DNA of 64,000 bases from Hirundichthys speculiger. Lineage: Eukaryota > Chordata > Actinopteri > Beloniformes > Exocoetidae. The first letter of the stretch is position 1; each line of letters opens with the position of its first letter. The stretch is taken from NCBI GenBank assembly GCA_018398805.1, contig JAGFBZ010000182.1:248001-312000 (forward strand), given 5' to 3'. This document shows positions 11,281 to 24,173 of this stretch, piece by piece. Both the position numbers and the translations under genes were made by a program. The notes under the pieces are model-generated. The model worked only from the letters and a program-made list of their open reading frames with translations. It did not search any database and was not told the origin of the DNA.

Positions 11281-14200
11281 GGTCAACGCAGGGACGACGT
11301 CTATATAGACGGGTGGAGGTCAACGCTGGGATGACGTCTATATAGACGGGTGGAGGTCAACAATGGGATGACGTCTATATAGACGGGTGGAGGTCAACGC
11401 TGGGACGACGTCTATATAGACGGGTGGAGGTCAACGCTGGGATGACGTCTATATAGACGGGTGGAGGTCAACGCTGGGATGACATCTATATAGACAGGTG
11501 GAGGTCAACGCTGGGATGACATCTATATAGACAGGTGGAGGTCAACGCTGGGATGACGTCTATATAGACAGGTGGAGGTCAACGCTGGGACGACGTCTAT
11601 ATAGACGGGTGAAGGTCAACGCTGGGATGACGTCTATATAGACAGGTGGAGGTCAACGCTGGGACGACGTCTATATAGACGGGTGGAGGTCAACGCTGGG
11701 ACGACGTCTATATAGACGGGTGGAGGTCAACGCTGGGATGACGTCTATATAGACGGGTGGAGGTCAACGCCGGGACGACGTCTATATAGACGGGTGGAGG
11801 TCAGCGCCGGGACGACGTCTACATAGACGGGTGGAGGTCAACGCCGGGACGACGTCTATATAGACGGGTGGAGGTCAACGCCGGGACGACGTCTATATAG
11901 ACGGGTGGAGGTCAACGCCGGGACGACGTCTATATAGACGGGTGGAGGTCAACGCCGGGATGACGTCTATATAGACGGGTGGAGGTCAACGCCGGGACGA
12001 CGTCTATATAGACAGGTGGAGGTCAACGCTGGGACGACGTCTATATAGACGGGTGGAGGTCAACGCTGGGACGACGTCTATATAGACGGGTGGAGGTCAA
12101 CGCTGGTACGACGTCTATATAGACGGGTGGAGGTCAACGCCGGGATGACGTCTATATAGACGGGTGGAGGTCAACGCCGGGACGACGTCTATATAGACAG
12201 GTGGAGGTCGACGCTGGGACGACGTCTATATAGACGGGTGGAGGTCAGCGCCGGGACGACGTCTATATAGACGGGTGGAGGTCAGCGCCGGGACGACGTC
12301 TATATAGACGGGTGGAGGTCAACGCCGGGATGACGTCTATATAGACGGGTGGAGGTCAACGCTGGGACGACGTCTATATAGACGGGTGGAGGTCAACGCC
12401 GGGACGACGTCTATATAGACGGGTGGAGGTCAACGCTGGGACGACGTCTATATAGACGGGTGGGGGTCAACGCCGGGATGACGTCTATATAGACGGGTGG
12501 AGGTCAACGCCGGGACGACGTCTATATAGACGGGTGGAGGTCAACGCCGGGACGACGTCTATATAGACGGGTGGAGGTCAACGCCGGGACGACGTCTATA
12601 TAGACGGGTGAGGTCAACGCCGGGACGTCTATACGGGTGGAGGTCACGATGACGTCATATAGACGGTGGAGGTCAACGTCTATATAGGGTGGAGGTCAAC
12701 GCTGGGACGTCTATATAGACGGGTGGAGGTCAACGCTGGGACGACGTCTATATAGACGGGTGGAGGTCAACGCCGGGATGACGTCTATATAGACGGGTGG
12801 AGGTCAACGCCGGGATGACGTCTATATAGACGGGTGGAGGTCAACGCTGGGACGACGTCTATATAGACGGGTGGGGGTCGACGCTGGGATGACGTCTATA
12901 TAGACGGGTGGAGGTCGACGCTGGGACGACGTCTATATAGACAGGTGGAGGTCGACGCTGGGACGACGTCTATATAGACAGGTGGAGGTCGACGCTGGGA
13001 TGACGTCTATATAGACGGGTGGAGGTCAACGCTGGGACGACGTCTATATAGACGGGTGGAGGTCAACGCTGGGACGACGTCTATATAGACGGGTGGAGGT
13101 CAACGCTGGGACGACGTCTATATAGACGGGTGGGGGTCAACGCTGGGATGACGTCTATATAGACAGGTGGAGGTCGACGCTGGGACGACGTCTATATAGA
13201 CAGGTGGAGGTCACGCTGGGACGTCTATATAGACGGTGGAGGTCAACGCTGGGGCGACGTCTATATAGACGGGTGGAGATAAACGCTGGGATGACGTCTA
13301 TATAGACAGGTGGAGGTCGACGCCGGGACGACGTCTATATAGACGGGTGGAGGTCAACAATGGGATGACGTCTATATAGACGGGTGGAGGTCAACGCTGG
13401 GACGACGTCTATATAGACGGGTGGAGGTCAACGCTGGGATGACGTCTATATAGACGGGTGGAGGTCAACGCTGGGACGACGTCTATATAGACGGGTGGAG
13501 GTCAACGCTGGGATGACGTCTATATAGACGGGTGGAGGTCAACGCTGGGATGACGTCTATATAGACGGGTGGAGGTCAACGCTGGGATGACGTCTATATA
13601 GACAGGTGGAGGTCAACGCTGGGATGACGTCTATATAGACGGGTGGAGGTCAACGCTGGGACGACGTCTATATAGACGGGTGGAGGTCAACGCTGGGATG
13701 ACGTCTATATAGACAGGTGGAGGTCAACGCTGGGACGACGTCTATATAGACGGGTGAAGGTCAACGCTGGGATGACGTCTATATAGACAGGTGGAGGTCG
13801 ACGCCGGGACGACGTCTATATAGACGGGTGGAGGTCAACGCCGGGACGACGTCTATATAGACGGGTGGAGGTCAACGCCGGGACGACGTCTATATAGACG
13901 GGTGGAGGTCAACGCCGGGACGACGTCTATATAGACGGGTGGAGGTCAACGCCGGGACGACGTCTATATAGACGGGTGGAGGTCAACGCCGGGACGACGT
14001 CTATATAGACGGGTGGAGGTCAACGCCGGGATGACATCTATATAGACAGGTGGAGGTCAACGCTGGGACGACGTCTATATAGACAGGTGGAGGTCAACGC
14101 TGGGACGACGTCTATATAGACGGGTGGAGGTCAACGCTGGGACGACGTCTATATAGACGGGTGGAGGTCAACGCCGGGATGACGTCTATATAGACGGGTG

Positions 14201-17200
14201 GAGGTCAACGCCGGGATGACGTCTATATAGACGGGTGGAGGTCAACGCTGGGACGACGTCTATATAGACGGGTGGAGGTCAACGCCGGGACGACGTCTAT
14301 ATAGACAGGTGGAGGTCGACGCTGGGACGACGTCTATATAGACGGGTGGAGGTCAACGCCGGGACGACGTCTATATAGACGGGTGGAGGTCAACGCCGGG
14401 ATGACGTCTATATAGACGGGTGGAGGTCAACGCTGGGACGACGTCTATATAGACGGGTGGAGGTCAACGCTGGGATGACGTCTATATAGACGGTGGAGGT
14501 CAACGCTGGGATGACGTCTATATAGACGGGTGGGGTCAACGCTGGATGACGTCTATATAGACGGTGGAGGTCAACGGGGATGACGTCTATATAGACGGGG
14601 GGGTCAACGCCGGGACGACGTCTATATAGACGGGTGGAGGTCAACGCCGGGACGACGTCTATATAGACGGGTGGAGGTCAACGCCGGGACAACGTCTATA
14701 TAGACGGGTGGAGGTCAACGCCGGGATGACGTCTATATAGACGGGTGGAGGTCAACGCTGGGATGACGTCTATATAGACGGGTGGAGGTCAACGCCGGGA
14801 TGACGTCTATATAGACGGGGTGGAGGTCAACGCTGGATGACGTCTATATAGACGGGTGGAGGTCAACGCCGGGATGACGTCTATATAGACGGTGGAGGTC
14901 AACGCTGGGACGACGTCTATATAGACGGGTGGAGGTCAACGCTGGGATGACGTCTATATAGACGGGTGGAGGTCAACGCTGGGACGACGTCTATATAGAC
15001 GGGTGGAGGTCGACGCTGGGACGACGTCTATATAGACAGGTGGAGGTCGACGCTGGGATGACGTCTATATAGACGGGTGGAGGTCAACGCTGGGACGACG
15101 TCTATATAGACGGGTGGAGGTCAACGCTGGGACGACGTCTATATAGACGGGTGGAGGTCAACGCTGGGACGACGTCTATATAGACGGGTGGAGGTCAACG
15201 CTGGGACGACGTCTATATAGACGGGTGGGGGTCAACGCTGGGACGACGTCTATATAGACGGGTGGGGGTCAACGCTGGGATGACGTCTATATAGACGGGT
15301 GGAGGTCAACGCTGGGACGACGTCTATATAGACAGGTGGAGGTCGACGCTGGGACGACGTCTATATAGACAGGTGGAGGTCAACGCTGGGGCGACGTCTA
15401 TATAGACGGGTGGAGATAAACGCTGGGATGACGTCTATATAGACAGGTGGAGGTCGACGCCGGGACGACGTCTATATAGACAGGTGGAGGTCAACGCTGG
15501 GACGACGTCTATATAGACGGGTGGAGGTAAACGCTGGGATGACGTCTATATAGACAGGTGGAGGTCAACGCTGGGATGACGTCTATATAGACAGGTGGAG
15601 GTCAACGCTGGGATGACGTCTATATAGACAGGTGGAGGTCGACGCCGGGACGACGTCTATATAGACAGGTGGCGGTCAACGCTGGGACGACGTCTATATA
15701 GACGGGTGGAGATAAACGCTGGGATGACGTCTATATAGACAGGTGGTGGTCAACGCTGGGGCGACGTCTATATAGACGGGTGGAGATAAACGCTGGGATG
15801 ACGTCTATATAGACAGGTGGCGGTCAACGCTGGGATGACGTCTATATAGACAGGTGGAGGTCAACGCTGGGACGACGTCTATATAGACGGGTGGAGATAA
15901 ACGCTGGGACGACGTCTATATAGACAGGTGGAGGTCGACGCTGGGACGACGTCTATATAGACAGGTGGCGGTCAACGCTGGGGCGACGTCTATATAGACG
16001 GGTGGAGATAAACGCTGGGATGACGTCTATATAGACGGGTGGAGATAAACGCTGGGATGACGTCTATATAGACGGGTGGAGGTCAACGCCGGGACGACGT
16101 CTATATTGACGGGTGGAGGTCGACGCCGGGACGACGTCTATATAGACAGGTGGAGGTCAACGCCGGGGCGACGTCTATATAAACGGGCGGAGGTCGACGC
16201 TGGGATGACGTCTATATAGACGGGTGGAGGTCAACGCCGGGATGACGTCTATATAGACGGGTGGAGGTCAACGCCGGGATGACGTCTATATAGACGGGTG
16301 GAGGTCAACGCTGGGATGACGTCTATATAGACGGGTGGACGTCGACGCTGGGACGACGTCTATATAGACGGGTGGAGGTCAACGCTGGGATGACGTCTAT
16401 ATAGACGGGTGGAGGTCAACGCTGGGATGACATCTATATAGACGGGTGGAGGTCAATGCTGGGACGACGTCTATATAGACAGGTGGAGGTCAATGCTGGG
16501 ACGACGTCTATACAGACAGGTGGAGGTCAACGCTGGGATGACGTCTATATAGACGGGTGGAGGTCAACGCTGGGATGACGTCTATATAGACGGGTGGAGG
16601 TCGACGCTGGGACGACGTCTATATAGACGGGTGGAGGTCGACGCTGGGACGACGTCTATATAGGCGGGTGGAGGTCGACGCTGGGACGACGTCTATATAG
16701 ACGGGTGGAGGCCAACGCTGGGATGACGTCTATATAGACGGGTGGAGGTAAATGCTGGAATGACGTCTATATAGACGGGTGGAGGTCAACGCTGGGACGA
16801 CGTCTATATAGACGGGTGGAGGTCAACGCTGGGACGACGTCTATATAGACGGGTGGAGGTCAACGCCGGGACGACGTCTATATAGACGGGTGGAGGTAAA
16901 TGCTGGAATGACGTCTATATAGACGGGTGGAGGTCAACGCTGGGACGACGTCTATATAGACGGGTGGAGGTCGACGCTGGGACGACGTCTATATAGACGG
17001 GTGGAGGCCAACGCTGGGATGACGTCTATATAGACGGGTGGAGGTAAATGCTGGAATGACGTCTATATAGACGGGTGGAGGTCAACGCTGGGACGACGTC
17101 TATATAGACGGGTGGAGGTCAACGCTGGGACGACGTCTATATAGACGGGTGGAGGTCAACGCTGGGAAGACGTCTATATAGACGGGTGGAGGTAAATGCT

Positions 17201-17437
17201 GGAATGACGTCTATATAGACAGGTGGAGGTCAACGCTGGGACGACGTCTATATAGACGGGTGGAGGTAAATGCTGGAATGACGTCTATATAGACGGGTGG
17301 AGGTCAACGCCGGGACGACGTCTATATAGACGGGTGGAGGTCAACGCTGGGACGACGTCTATATAGACAGGTGGAGGTCAACGCTGGGACGACGTCTATA
17401 TAGACGGGTGGAGGTCAACGCTGGGACGATGTCTTAA
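11281..17437 (+). repeat. 37 bp minisatellite, about 165 copies, with a 14 bp palindrome per unit
   Basis: The unit runs GGTCAACGCTGGGAYGACG then TCTATATAGACGGGTGGA. The centre CGTCTATATAGACG is a perfect palindrome holding a TATATA core, and just before it is TGACGTC, close to a CREB/ATF half-palindrome. Common variants are CGCCGGG for CGCTGGG, GACAGG for GACGGG, GGTCGACG for GGTCAACG, GAGATAAACG (15.4-16.1 kb) and GTAAATGCTGGAATG (16.7-17.3 kb). Clusters of short deletions occur at about 12605-12720 and 14480-14610. Confidence 0.98.
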
Positions 17438-18758
17438 TAGACAATAGACTCACTATAGGCTTTACTAAACAGAACTTCCAGAAACATCTGAAAGGACCAG
17501 TTTTACTCTTATCCCAGCGGCGTCCCCAGTTTATTTCTATTTGGATATAAAAGATATTCTAACGATTTTGAGCTTGATTCTGATGGCAGCTGTATCTGGG
17601 TCACTGGCCCGGTGGCAGCGCTCAGGTGAGATGACATCACCCCCCCCCCCCCTCCTCCAGCACCATGACCTCAGGCTTGCATCATCATGAATCCCTAATC
17701 GTTTGCTTCCATCAGCATCCAACCAGCTTTTGGCTCACAAGATCAGCTAATGAGGCCTGACGGAAGGCAGCCAATCAGGTTCCAGCACACGGATTACTCC
17801 CCGGCGCTCAGAGGGAATCAATAATGTAGACACACACACATTTTTCTCTCTGAGCCTGCCTGTATCACTGTACCAGTAAATGATGAGGCTGGAGGCAGAT
17901 AAGTGTACGAGAGAAAAAAGTGAGCGGAGAAAAGATGAAAAGTGAGAGTTGGGTGAGAGATCAAAGAAGACGAGATGATCTCAGTGTCGTAGCGATGAAT
18001 CACTGCCAGCAGCGGTGAGTCACTGCGGCAGCAGCATCATTAAGTAATCCATACTCCTCTTGTTTTCACTTAAATGTCGCTCATTGTCACGGCGGTGACG
18101 AGCTCTTTGTCGATAATCCAAAGTCCAGCGGCCGTCTGCTTCTCACGCCGATGGTTTTCGTCTTGGCTGCCGTTCTGTCTTTGTTTTTGAGTCGAGCGGG
18201 AGGTCGGTCGGGATCCCTTATATGGATCTGTAGTGGATTAAAGCACCAGAGGGTTTGTACGAAGAGCTTTAGCGGGAAAACAGATTAGAGGGTCAAAGGT
18301 GGCTGCAGCATACGAGCCGTTATGCTAATAACCTGGTATTACTGAACGCTTCCTCCACCACGGGGGAACTTCTTAGTACATTAACTCAGATTTGACGCCC
18401 CGTGAACTCGGAGGAACCTGAAGGTGAACTTGAGTAAACTTTTTCTGTGGCTTTCTGGGGGGGGGGGGGGGGGGGACTTCACGTCGGGAGACGGTGGAGG
18501 GAAAACAACCAAACCGGTTTCCAGCTCAGAGGTCTTGTGATCTGAGTCACCGTTACTTGGCAGGTTTCACAGAGAGCAGTTAAAGCTCTGAGATGCTAAT
18601 TACCCTGGTTGCAGCGATACCGATAATCCGATCTGAAGCACGGTTGTTTGTCAGGCGGTGCTCAGAAGAACCTCACGCTCAAACTTGTATAACTTTACCT
18701 GCTGCGGCACGTTAAAAAAAAAATCACCTTTGGACAGTTGTCATGGATGTGAAAGGAC
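17438..18758. other. Non-coding stretch with a 19-base G run
   Basis: No recognisable gene. A C run lies near 17641-17652 and a pure G run at 18457-18475. Confidence 0.45.
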
Positions 18759-19101
18759 TAGGGATGGAACGGTTACTGGTATTACGGTAAAACGTGGTAA
18801 AATTTTACGCGATAACGATTACCGTTTATGTTTGACTTCATCTCATTATCGCGCTCATTAGCGGGATGTGTAATATCAGCTTAATTCAATTCTGTAGCGA
18901 CTCGCGATTGTGTCTCGCTTGAATATGTAGCTTGTAACATCGCTATTGTAACATGAGCATGGCGGAAAGTGGTGATAGCACGCAGGACATTTACCAACCC
19001 GCTAAAAGGACAAAATCCAAGGTCTGGACATATTTAGATTTTTTTTTTTTTAATAAAAAATTGTGATATATTGCCAAATCGAATTTTTTTTCACACCCCT
19101 A
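18759..19101. mobile_element. DNA transposon ends, hAT-like, possibly composite
   Basis: The left end is TAGGGATGGAACGGTTACTG; the right end, read inward, is TAGGGGTGTGAAAAAAAATT then CGATTTGGCAATATAT. The right end matches the elements at 51185 and 58234. Flanking 8 bp do not match, so the two ends may come from different insertions. Confidence 0.5.
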
Positions 19102-19379
19102 CTATGTACGCTGTTTTCCAACTGCCCACTTGCTGTTATGTTACTTCAGCTCTCCCTTCTGCAGTGAAAATTTAACGTAGAAAAGCATTTAAAAATATGT
19201 TTGGAGGTCGGACCAGCTGGCTAATCTTTAACGTTAACTGTCCAACTTTCCAACTGGAATCCGGCATCATTCCGACTTTCGACGTAAATGGAACACACCA
19301 TTCGCACAACGTTTTCCGAAACCACCCGATAGCTGTTGCATCACTTCATCTTTCCTACTCCTTTTTCAAGCTTATTTGT

Positions 19380-19475
19380 ATATGAAGATGTTACTGTTTA
19401 TTTTTTTGTTGTTTTTTTTTTTATTTTTATGTACATGTTTGTTTGAAATAAATTCAATTCAATTCAATTCAAAGT
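19380..19475 (+). mobile_element. Probable LINE 3' tail with ATTCA microsatellite
   Basis: The sequence GTTTGAAATAAATTCAATTC followed by more ATTCA units is typical of the 3' ends of fish L2-type LINEs. The upstream body is not recognisable. Confidence 0.35.
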
Positions 19476-20429
19476 CGGGGGCATCCGAGCTTTGGAGGGG
19501 GTGAGAGTCCAAGTTCTGACCTCTGAAATCCAGGGCAAAAGAAATGCAGCATAATAGAAACAAAAACTAGCGTGAATACAGCAGAGCTAATAGCGATAAA
19601 CTCCTGATACTATTATTAATAAACAGTTAGAGGGTTATTTTGTTGTACTGGTTCCAGCTTTTCACCACAAACAGGTCGATGACGAGCGGCGCGCAGCGAG
19701 AACAAAAGCCGCCACACGGACTTCAGACCGTGACACAGTCGTGCGGCTCCGGCTAATTTAACCAGAACCTGTTTTGCAGCATTGATTCTTTACATCAGCG
19801 CTTTCGTGGAAAAATGTCTCATGACCCAGTTACTCAGCTAATAAGGGCCCTTTCTTCTTTCTTTCCTCTCAGCGGAACAAAGCCTCCTTCTGCCGCGGCC
19901 CATGATTCAGTTTGTTTGCGTGGGGCTCCGCCTCTATTTTAGTCCGCCAGAAAATATGACATCAGCACATCTGAGGCGGTTTCATACCTCCGTAACCAAC
20001 AATGAGCAGAGGAGCGCTTTCAGCGTCTGCCGTGGAGGTCATGAGGTCACGGATGACTCATCACCCGCCGTCACAGTTTCAGAGCACATGGCTCGTCTCA
20101 TGTGACTGTTTGTTTGTCAGCCACGTGTCCCAGAAGACATCTGTGTCCATCTCTGACTTCTTTTTTCCTCTTTAAAATGTCTTTTGCTTCTTAAAAGGCT
20201 CATTGAGAATTAAAACACCTTTTAGGGCTACGGACTCTCCCCTTGTTGTTCAGGTTTAACTCAGTCGACCCTCGCTAACCTGTGATGACAAACCGAACGT
20301 TTATTTAGCAAACTTACTGAAAATAAATCTGTTATCTTTCTATTTATGTAACTTTCCAGCTTTTTTTTTTTATAATAATTATTTTTCTCCCTTCATAACC
20401 GATCCATGTTTCCTGTGTTATCTGCTGAG
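19476..20429. other. Non-coding stretch, no gene seen
   Basis: No protein family recognised on either strand. Confidence 0.45.
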
Positions 20430-20475
20430 AATGGCCCCGCATCATGATGCTTCCGCCTCCGTGCCTCGGTGTACG
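20430..20475 (-). mobile_element. Tc1/mariner-like transposase fragment
   Basis: The minus strand reads RHGGGSIMMRG, matching the conserved HGGGSIM block of Tc1 transposases, with no intact frame around it. Confidence 0.45.
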
Positions 20476-20574
20476 GATTGTGGCGACCAGAGAGAGCAGA
20501 GACCCTGAGTCTGGACAGGGAGGAATAGACGACGGATGGATGCACCGCAGACACCTGCACAGGTGACGCGACTT

Positions 20575-22060
20575 TTCGCAGAACGACGATCTTACGTGAA
20601 AACGTTGCGATTTTGTAACAAGAAACCTGAGCGATTTTCATACGAAAAAAACAGAACAGTTCCACAAAAGTTGGGAATTTTTGCTAAAAAGTCACACTTT
20701 TTTGGGTTGCGATACTGCAAAATTCGCCGTTTCACTACAAAAATCTGTGATCTGAGGACGTGACTTTTGTAATTTTGTGTCAAAAAAGTTGAGATTTTGT
20801 TGCGCGAAATCAGAAAGAGTTGCAATTTTGCAAAATTTGTGGTTTTTACTAGGGATGCACGATAACTGTTTTTTTAAAACCGATACCAATAACCAATAAC
20901 TTTCAGTTCCTAAAGGCTGATATCGATAACACACACACATACCTAAGATCATTACATCAATACTATGTACAAAATCAAAAAATAGTTTGGACTCCTTAAA
21001 TGAACAGATATTTATTTTTTCCATTGAAAAACTATTGTCAAGCCTCTCCAACATTTTCATAAATCTATCAAACAAACCTATTTGATATCTCACATTAATT
21101 TAAATAAGGTTCATTACTGACTGATATAAAAAAATAAAGGCTCCTTGAACTGATGGAAATACATGCATCAAAATTATAAACTGAAAAAGATTAACATTTA
21201 AAGGATTTTGACTTGTGGTTCCATTTAAATTAATACCTTTAATTAAAGTAAATGAGGTTCAGTGATTTTTTTTAATCTCATGGAAGCTTTAGATGAGAGG
21301 AATGAGGGAGAGGGGAGACTGCTGCTGGATTGCGCACGTTAGCATTAGCTTCCGTTAGCTCACGTTAGTGTGATTTCAAAACTCCATGGAAGCGATTGTT
21401 ATGTTGTAGGTGGCTGATCAGGTTTTACGTATTAGAGCTTGTGCTTCCCTCCTCGTAGAATTCACTCGGAGGATTCGTCACAAATAACCACCAAACTATC
21501 TTCTTCTGAAACTTTAACGAAGTTCCAGGCCGCCATGTTTGTTGTGATCAGCGCTGTGCTGCAGGCTGCATTCAAGGTGTAACGTAAATTCCCACGTTCC
21601 CTCGTTTGCTAGTCGTTCTTTCAGCCTTTTCTATTTTTTTTTTCTTTTTTATGTGTAACATGTGGGAGAATACTGTGAATATCGATTCAAGTCAGCAACT
21701 ACTAAAATTATGACCGAGTTAACGAGTTGTTTTCTAGCATGAGGGGGTATTCTTGATTTTCCTTATTGAGTAATCGTTTTTCTGATTATGCCGACGTCAC
21801 TTGAACATAACATTTACTGCCGGTCATTCAAGACTCAGAGGGAGCGAGACACTACTGTGTTGACAGAAATATAAATGTTATCGGGGCTATTCGTCATGAT
21901 ATCGGACTTATCGGGATGACGTCATCATTTCCTGATGGTTATCGTGCACCCCTAGTTTTTACGTCAAAGTTGCACGCGATTACGAGCTAGAAAGTCGAAG
22001 CTATACAAAGTCAGAAATTTCGCACCAATGTTTGACTTTCACAGTAAAGACTTGATCCGA
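20575..22060. repeat. Degenerate AT-rich repeat (GTTGCAATTTTACAAC type), split by a transposon
   Basis: Irregular copies of phrases such as AAAGTTGCAATTTTGCAAAA and TTTTACGTCAAAGTTGCA, interrupted at 20850-21954 by a hAT-like element whose target duplication lies inside the repeat. The same style recurs at 39.73, 40.87, 50.56 and 59.63 kb. Confidence 0.55.
20850..21954 (+). mobile_element. hAT-like non-autonomous transposon, copy A, 1105 bp
   Basis: The ends are TAGGGATGCACGATAAC and, inverted, TAGGGGTGCACGATAAC. It is flanked on both sides by the perfect 8 bp duplication GTTTTTAC (20842-20849 and 21955-21962). Eight-base duplications and short ends are the hAT pattern. No transposase frame. 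Copy B lies inverted at 27505-28594. Confidence 0.85.
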
Positions 22061-23251
22061 TTCAAATGTTTTGTTATATTTTCTTCACAAACGCTCTGAG
22101 ACGACCGTCGTCACACCTGCATGTCCACGGACATAAAGACATCCGTCCTCCACTCGTCCTCACGAGCTAACATGTCGTCCTTACATGCTAACATGTCAGG
22201 GGAGACGATGAAGTCGTGCTGAGTCACTGTCAACCAGGAACAAAGTCACCATGGAGCCACAGACGCTGCTGTAAATGTGTTTTCCCCCGACTCTGAGGAC
22301 TTTGAAGGCAGCGTCGTGAATCAGTCCTGATAAAGAGCTGATTTATTGGTGCTTTGCTTCTCCTCCGTCATGTCCTCTAACCTTTGTCCTCCTCAGGGAG
22401 AAAACAACATCTCTTTTGTTGTCGGCGCTGCTGACATTTGATCTGGTGGCGTTTACAGCCACGGCGCTTCTGCAAAAACTTTACGCAACATTTTCCCGCC
22501 CCCGCGACTTCACATACTCTAACTCATTTATTAATACTGCGGCGTACCTGTCGGTTCGGCCTGGAGAGGCTGGTGGGGGGGGACCGAGCAGGACGGTTCC
22601 CTAAAACAGAGCAAACGTTCCTTCCAGTGAAACTAAAACATGAATTAAGTCCTTTTGTGTCTGTTGGACTCTGAAGACTCGAGCTGCAGCTGAAACTTCA
22701 GAGACGTCTCTTCCAGGGAAGAAGACACTTGAGACGTCTCAGAGGGAATGATGCATTCAGGGCCCCCCCGTCTCTGGGAACTGCTCCGTCAGTTCTCAGG
22801 AAGTTCCCCTAAACGGTGCTAACCCCGACCCTGAACGCGTCAGGACGAGCTGCTAATTATACAGCAGCGTGTCTGCAGGCCTGGGGGGGGGGGGGGGGCT
22901 TTTCCCTTTCAGACGCAGCCTTGAATGCAGCGTGCACCCCCCCCCCCCCCCCCACTCTGAAACGAGACAGGCTGTAAATGGAGTCACATTTTACATTTAT
23001 TATCTCTTCGACGGCTCGTTACAAACAAACATCGCATCCGTCATTCGGGACTCCGCGCTAAAAAGACACAATCAGACCAGTGGGGTCCTGATCCAGTCCT
23101 GGGGGGTCTCCAGCTCCGGTCCTGGAGGGTCTGAGACGTTTCCCTGCTTCAGTGCTCCGGTTCAGATGAACGGGTCGTCAGCAGACCTGGATGACGAGCT
23201 GATCGAGGTCCGTTCATGCAGGACAGCCCCCCCCCCCCCCCCCCCAAAGGT
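22061..23251. other. Non-coding stretch with G and C runs
   Basis: No gene recognised. Homopolymer runs of about 15-20 bases occur near 22884-22898 (G), 22937-22953 (C) and 23226-23245 (C). Confidence 0.45.
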
Positions 23252-24173
23252 CTGGAGCTGGAGACCCCCCACGGACTATAGCTGGAGACCCCCCACGACT
23301 ATAGCTGGAGACCCCCCAGGTCTGGAGCGGGAGACCCCCCAGGTCTGGAGCTGGAGACCCACCAGGACTGGAGCGGGAGACCCCCAGGACTGGAGCTGGA
23401 GACCCCCCACGACTATAGCTGGAGACCCCCCAGGACTGGAGCTGGAGACCCCCCACGACTATAGCTGGAGACCCCCCAGGTCTGGAGCTGGAGACCCCCC
23501 AGGTCTGGAGCGGGAGACCCCCCAGGACTGGAGCTGGAGACCCACCAGGACTGGAGCTGGAGACCCCCCACGACTATAGCTGGAGACCCCCCAGGACTGG
23601 AGCTGGAGACCCCCCAGGACCGGAGCTGGGGACCCCCCACGACTATAGCTGGAGACCCCCCAGGACTGGAGCTGGAGACCCCCCAGGACCGGAGCTGGGG
23701 ACCCCCCAGGTCTGGAGCTGGAGACCCCCCAGGACCGGAGCTGGGGACCCCCCACGACTATAGCTGGGGACCCCCCAGGTCTGGAGCTGGGGACCCCCAA
23801 GGACCGGAGCTGGAGACCCCCCATGACTATAGCTGGAGACCCCCCAGGACTGGAGCTGGAGACCCCCCATGACTATAGCTGGAGACCCCCCAGGACTGGA
23901 GCTGGAGACCCCCCAGGACCAGAGCTGGAGACCCCCCAGGACCGGAGCTGGAGACCCCCCAGGACCAGAGCTGGAGACCCCCCAGGACCGGAGCTGGAGA
24001 CCCCCCAGGACTGGAGCTGGAGACTCCCCAGGACTGGAGCTGGAGACCCCCCATGACTATAGCTGGAGACCCCCCAGGACCGGAGCTGGAGACCCCCCAG
24101 GACCGGAGCTGGAGACCCCCTACGACTATAGCTGGAGACCCCCTAGGTCTGGACCTGGAGACCCCCCAGGTCT
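23252..24173 (+). repeat. 23 bp minisatellite, about 40 copies
   Basis: The unit is GAGACCCCCCAGGACTGGAG plus CTG, with variants ACGACTATAG and AGGTCTGGAG in the second half. As 23 is not a multiple of three, translated frames repeat every 23 residues over three units, yet stay open on both strands. No real protein is indicated. Confidence 0.95.

Noticed and set aside
11281..17437. CRISPR array
   Set aside because: Units are head to tail with no unique spacers, and the genome is eukaryotic.
17440..17458. GACTCACTATAGG right after the 37 bp array resembles a T7 promoter core
   Set aside because: It lacks one base of the phage promoter and no vector sequence surrounds it. A similar ACTCACTATAGG occurs near 60513, so chance or a repeat is more likely than contamination.
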